Source: Acanthococcus lagerstroemiae
Taxonomy: Eukaryota; Arthropoda; Insecta; Hemiptera; Eriococcidae
Length of the DNA: 64,000 nucleotides
NCBI GenBank assembly: GCA_031841125.1
Contig: CM063113.1
Coordinates: forward strand, 61,807,211-61,871,210
Reading direction: 5' to 3'
The notes under the pieces were generated by a model that made no database searches, was not told the DNA's origin, and saw only the letters and a list, made by a program, of their open reading frames with translations. Position numbers and translations under genes: made by a program. This document shows positions 58,747 to 64,000 of this stretch, in pieces. The stretch's first letter is position 1, and every line of letters begins with the position of its first letter.

Positions 58747-61499
58747 CACAAAAACTTCGAATTTACAGTATTCGATGGGAAATTCCAGGGTAAACAAATT
58801 TAGCTGTTTCCAATTTTTCGTCAAAATCGATAGTTCTCGAGCTAATCCGCAAAAACGTAAGAACACCCGTAAGCGTAATGCAAACATACGAAGTTTGGCG
58901 ATAGCAGCAGGTCCCGCTTGGGGCAGAATACGGAAACGCACGGGTCGAACGACTTGGACAAGTCTAAAAATATTTGGGAGTGGCTGCGAACAAATTGGCA
59001 ATAGCGCCAGGTGCCTTTTCCTCACATTTTTATGTTATTACACGGGCGCCAGAAAAGAGATCATTTTAGGAGGACCCCACAAGTACATACATTATATACC
59101 AAGTACGGGTAGTATATTTCGGGCGTCACTAGTGACTTTTTTTGGGCGGGCGTCACAACTCATTGCAAATAAGTATATAAATATGTATGGTTATACTTCG
59201 TACTGTGAATAATTAAAGCGTACTCTTTGTATCTGTCGTCTATATAATGTACGATGTTAGATCGTATACCTGTGCGAATTCGCTTAAGCACTCTGAGTGG
59301 AATGGATAGTTCAGCACGTTTAAAACCTCTGCCCTTCTTAATGTTTCTAAACTACCCTCTTCGCTACGCGAAAGTGAATATTATCTATTGCGCACCGGTT
59401 AATTATAACGCGATTTGTTCGGTACTCGACCGGGATTGCACTGTACTGGCGAAAAAAGTTAGATTTCGAACCCATTTATTAAGTATTTATTATCCGTTTC
59501 ATGGGCCTGTAATATTATCAAGTGAAACCGGAAGTTTCATGCGTATCTATGACAGAGCGCGACAGAGAGTTGGACGGTGAGGCGTGATAGAGTTTGGATG
59601 AAGAAGAACCGCGACTGTTGCTGTTTAGCTGCTCCTCTTTTTCCGACCGTTGTTTGCTGTGCCCCGTTATGTTCGAGAACTTCATTAAAAGTTATGCGCT
59701 CGAGAAAAAGGGTTTTTATAAAAGTTTATGAACTGGCCTCCAAACGCCGCCTTTTATAATCTGGGTGTACAGTATATTGGTGTACGCAATATAACTATAG
59801 TGTACGTAAGCAGGTGCGTTACTAAATTGTATGCATGCGATAAATTTGTGACAAGTTGAAGTGGAGGATCCTGGGTATTCAGGAGGGATGAGCGGAGGTT
59901 GTCGGAAAATAAACGGAAGAAAGTCTAGTAGTACGGGTACCGACCCCTTTATGTCTGTTTGCCGAGTCAGCTTTAGAACGTTTTGTTTTACTGGATGCAA
60001 TCGTTTAAGTCTCGCGATCGAGTGGTACAAACGTTTTTATGCTATGCGGAAAATATGAAACATACTTATAATAGCGGCACCATTAGTCGAAGGATAACTC
60101 GTTGTGATCGTAGGCTAAATAAGGTTTGAAGGTCTGTCTCTAACGAGTCCTGGAAGCAGAAAACATCATAGGTGTAAGAGCAAGACATCTTGAATAATTT
60201 ATGCGCTGTTTTCCTTAGCTTTATTTAACCATAAAAAAGTAATACATCTCATATCTCCACTTTTGGTTTGTCGGACACAATGATGAACACACATTTGACT
60301 TGAAATTCTGAGAGTATAGTAGGTCTTTCGGTTCCTTTTTCACCCGTTTGTCGAGTGAAGGGTTGCTTGTCCAGAATTCAGCCTCAGCCAGATTGGAAAA
60401 AAGACAGTCGGCCACTATAAGCCCACCAGATATACGAACAGATGAACAGACTGATTGACTGACTAACTGACTGAAACGTAGGCCGGCAGGTATTCGAAGA
60501 ATAATAATATTTCCAGAATATACATATAATTATAGTCAACACAAACAGACACAGAAACGAACGTGAGTGGAGCAAGGGGCCGACACGAGTCATGCGATTA
60601 TTGTTAGTGAAACGAAACTCCCCAATATATATTTTACCAATTTGACTTATGGAAGAGAGTATCATACTTCGGACGCACTGGTGCTCCTAGTTGTGAATGT
60701 TCGGACACAACTTGCCCGTAGTGCAACACATTTATAAATATTGTTCAGCCTTGTCCAGTTATTGTCATTAGCTGATGAGAACAGTAATTCGGTTTTTGGA
60801 GAATCTTTGTATAATTTTTTGTCAATTCTCTTGGCGATACTGACCACGATTATTGAACTAAAGCTGAAAGAGTTCGACAAACATAAGTTTATGTATTTGT
60901 TGTTTATTTGTGTGCATTTACTTGAATGGATTTCCGTGAAGAATCAGTTCTTTTTTCTTTTTTTTTTTTTAAATCGAAAATGTATTTGTAAAATATTACA
61001 CAAAAAATTCAAAAAATATTATTATACAGCCTCGAAACGAGCTCCGCTCGGTGAGTGCAAGAAAAAAGACGCAAATAAAGTTTTTCATTTCATTTCAAAA
61101 TAGTTTGCGTAGTTGTATTGTGATTACTAGCAGTCTTGTACCCAAACAGTGTAATTTTATACTGGAAGTAAAATTTTGTCTTGAAAAGCTGTCGGTAACT
61201 CGTATAATGAGTGAAATTCACATACCTAGTTCATTTTTTCAGACGCTGAGAAAAAGGGTTTCCATCGTAATATTCGTATCTTGTTTAACGTTTTGGAATG
61301 AAAAATAATATCACGATATGATTTCGTGGTATAAGTGACATTATTTGCATCACGATGTGAAAATCTTGATATACCTAAGTGATATTCTTTAACTATCTGG
61401 TTTCCTGCTCCTATCTTGAAAAGCCCCTGAGCCGAGAACAAAGTATATATTTTACTTTCTGTTCTCAACAATGTAAAAATTATTAATATAGATTTACTC
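58747..61499. other. No supported gene; longest open frame crosses the left edge
   Basis: The + strand frame 58451-59212 is the longest in the window (253 codons) but runs straight through the palindromic element at 58590-58738 and shows no domain, so it is probably chance. The segment 58800-59030 is CpG-rich and basic in translation and may be a repeat of unknown type. A degenerate GACT run lies at about 60450-60475 and a poly-T run near 60957. Confidence 0.4.
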
Positions 61500-61910
61500 G
61501 GTCTTAATAAAATATCGACTGGTCTAATTAGTCTTCAGGATTCTGCTGAGAGTCTCAATTCTATTATAACTCATTAAGACTCGTTCTAATTCAGATAGTG
61601 ATCATCAAGACTCGTCAAAATTAATTGTAATTTGTTTGCACTCTATTAAGACTCGTTAAGGGATCGCTAAATAGTATGTGCAGAGTCTGAACGAGTGTGA
61701 CCGAACCTGGAATAGATTTTTACCCAGTCTTAATGAATCTCATCGGAGTTCCAGTGAATTTTAAATATTTTTTAGAAAACTTTGACGAGTATGAACGAAG
61801 TCCTATCAGGTCGGTAAGAGCCTTAATATGGTCTCAAGGAAGCATACATTGGTCTTAACGAGTTTTAGTGAGTCACAAGAGAGCCTAAGAAGTCTCACGA
61901 GTTTGAGTTT
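61500..61910. repeat. Degenerate ~10-bp repeat array (locus 4)
   Basis: TTAAGACTCGTT occurs at 61574-61585 and TTAAGACTCGTTAA at 61646-61659, identical to the core of the 52-kb array. Inverted units (CTTAACGAGT near 61854) appear in the right half, so orientation switches inside the array. Confidence 0.7.
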
Positions 61911-64000
61911 TGCACCGTCTTATCTGAAAATTGACAATGCGGACCGAATCGTTCGTTACTTGTTTAATCCATATCATATAGAATTTTATCGAGTACTAGT
62001 TGTAATTCCTTCACTTACTCCTCTGCCGCCAAAAAATCTATTGAACTTGAAAGAGATGTGCAGAACAACGAGTAAAAAACCAATCAGTCAGGTAGACGAC
62101 GCATTGAGCGGCCAGATTAGTCTGAAGACGTCATAACGTTGTCATAGAGAGTAGTAATCGGTTATGTGTATATGGAATTTTTGTAATTTTACAGGAGATG
62201 GAAAAAACTGTATAAAGTGAAATCCTGTTCTTGCACATGATTTGAAAAAGTAAATAAAAAAAAAAAAAATGGGAGAAGTCCAATGGATTACGCTTATGTT
62301 TTGAAAAAGTATACAAAAACTGATTCACATTGTTACAATTCTGTCCCAAAACAATTTATTAGCACGTGTCGGTGGAACATAACGTGGGAGTTTCTTGAGT
62401 GACTGAATTTGTCGGGGTTCCAATTTTCTTTTTTTTCTAATAATTTTGAAAGCCGCTTTGAATTAATGGTATATTATGAGTGACTTAGTGAAATACGTGC
62501 TGCACGATAACTATACTATCAAGACTAACCGTAGCTTATCAGGATTTGAATAGATAATGATGAAGTTACACTACACAAGATAAATGCGATAATATGCTTG
62601 TACCGAGCGAACGTCGACACAAAAGAAAAGCGGAAGTATACAACCGTCTAGTCAGGCTCAGCAATTCGAACTCCCAGTAATCGGTCGTAATGAGTCTGAT
62701 CAGAGTCTTTACTGCTGTATTAACAAGTTGCAAAAATCTTATTCGTATCTTATCGTCTCTTCTATCAAGGTTTTCTGTTATAGTATCACGTCCCTCATGT
62801 TGCTTCCTTTTCACGTTCCAATCTCACGTTATTCTGAGTTACTCTTTAGCCTCCTTCAGTTTGTCTGGTTGATTCTATTGTCGACTTGCGATGCTACTCA
62901 CAAGAGTATACTTTTTGTATGATTATGAAACATCGAAAAAAGAGGACTAATGCGCAAAACGAGCTAAAACACCGATAGAATCCTTCGATACCTTTCGTAT
63001 ACCCTTTTAAACGACGATAATCTAATCGGTAACATTTCCAAACTCGAGATATACCTCGAACTGCCGAGTTAATGGTCGATTCTAGAGCATCTTTTGAGCC
63101 GACGTGTATTTCTAAAATGTTCTCGACCGAATCAATCGAGTATCCGCACGCTACGACCTACGGTGTGGACAGTTTGATCGTTTGGTTACCTATACCGAGG
63201 AAACGTCCACCTGGTCACGATGTAATTACATACATCGGTCGAATGAATCGTTGAACTCGGGCCCGACCTGGTTCGGGTACGGCGTATAGTGTGTGGTGCT
63301 CCTCCCTTCCTCTCTTATTAGAATTGGAAACGAGGTAGTCGGCCAAATTGGAGCAGCCAGAACACCGCGTCGGTGGTATTCCGTTCACGATGTATATGCA
63401 AACGAAGCTGGCAGGGCATACATATTTTGCGTTAGCAGCGAAACGCGTTGACCAAAAGTAAAATCGAAGGTTAGGCCGTGCGCGAAAAAGGAAGTTTAAT
63501 ACGATTAGGAAAGGGAATGCCACAACAAGTCGAGCGAAGCTGATAGCTATAACAAGGTTCATTCCTTAAATGAATTATCCTCCGTGTTTAGTCAACAGTG
63601 TGGCTTTATCTATTGGCAACGGCGATCTGTGAAACGAGCTCGAATCGGCTTCGTTCGGCTCTCGTCCTTTTGCCGACCGGCATCGCTTCGAGCCCGCGTT
63701 TTCGTGTCTCATGCACGGCCTGTCCCTCTCAATCCGAATCCTTACCTGCTACCTCGTACGTCGTCTATTCGACCGAGACGGCGTATAAAAGTGGTGGCGG
63801 CGACGACCTCCGCAGCAGGTAAAGAGAAAAACATCGCTCTTAGCAACTTTTGACTTTATTCGTTGTAGTTCGAAGGATTACTAATTCGGCATAAACGAAG
63901 AGCAGCTAGCGGTGACGGCGGCGACGGTGGCGGAGACGGAGGCGTCCAGTATTACGCTGTAATGCCGCCGCCCTTGGTCATGTGAAAAAGGAGAGAATCC
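61911..64000. other. No supported gene; CpG-rich right end
   Basis: The first kilobase is AT-rich. From about 63560 the sequence becomes clearly richer in GC and CpG, with GGCGG/GACGG runs near 63920, as expected for a promoter or 5' exon. Open frames there overlap in several frames and lack domains. Confidence 0.4.
63784..63790 (+). promoter_or_regulatory. TATA box in the CpG-rich right end
   Basis: TATAAAA at 63784 is preceded by GGCG and followed by GC-rich DNA. About 30 bp downstream lies CAG|GTAAAG (63816-63824), which looks like a splice donor but is too close to the expected start to follow a normal first exon. A + strand gene might start here and continue past the window. Confidence 0.3.

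Noticed and set aside
1..64000. CRISPR arrays, bacterial operons, rRNA genes and intact tRNA genes
   Set aside because: No regular direct repeats with unique spacers, no Shine-Dalgarno-led gene series and no complete cloverleaf were seen.

Overview
The window looks like non-coding DNA from an arthropod, most likely an insect nuclear genome. It is AT-rich without obvious CpG depletion. It holds decayed non-LTR retrotransposons of the RTE, R1 and I-like groups, a deleted IS630/Tc1/mariner-type transposase and several short inverted-repeat elements, and it has no bacterial-style gene packing. A hymenopteran (sawfly or wasp) would fit the element mix, but the sequence alone does not settle this.

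Host genes are almost absent. The one convincing host coding segment is a probable signal-peptide exon on the + strand at 7100-7193, which ends at a strong splice donor. If it is real, much of the window to its right may be a long intron. A near-perfect + strand donor has a minus-strand counterpart at 14234-14242, which may end a minus-strand, possibly untranslated, exon. TATA-type promoter candidates lie near 14081, 15973, 26841 and 63784. Almost all open frames over 60 codons are chance frames or transposon debris.

Layout: 1-4.8 kb, anonymous AT-rich DNA with one tRNA-like remnant; 4.86-5.73 kb, 3' end of an R1-clade LINE; 5.7-7.2 kb, 5' flank and candidate first exon; 8.3-12.1 kb, an almost full-length but dead RTE-type LINE on the minus strand; 12.3-12.5 kb, a small TIR element with 4-bp target duplication; 14.1-14.2 kb, a very strong 131-nt hairpin; 15.9-16.7 kb, a TATA/palindrome segment followed by about 2.8 copies of a 142-bp tandem repeat, possibly an LTR; 18.5-19.9 kb, a 1.37-kb TIR element with a second MITE family nested in it; 24.8-28.2 kb, two I-like LINE 3' fragments on the minus strand; 37.0-37.6 kb, a degenerate tandem repeat and a pogo/Tigger-like terminus; 40.56-41.1 kb, a second copy of the R1 3' end; 50.8-51.2 kb, an internally deleted DDE transposase; 56.4-56.6 kb, an intact copy of the MITE nested at 18.8 kb; 58.6-58.7 kb, a 149-bp multibranched palindromic element with an 8-bp target duplication.

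Two signals are not explained by ordinary transposon decay. One is the 14.1-kb hairpin, whose stem is nearly perfect near the loop and has compensatory wobbles outside. The other is a family of degenerate arrays with a repeat unit near 10 bp (core GACTCGTTAA), seen at about 30.9, 41.5, 52.2 and 61.7 kb. I found no clear multi-gene system; the interest here lies in non-coding structure. Coordinates were counted by eye and may be off by a base or a few bases; edges of degenerate repeats are softer.
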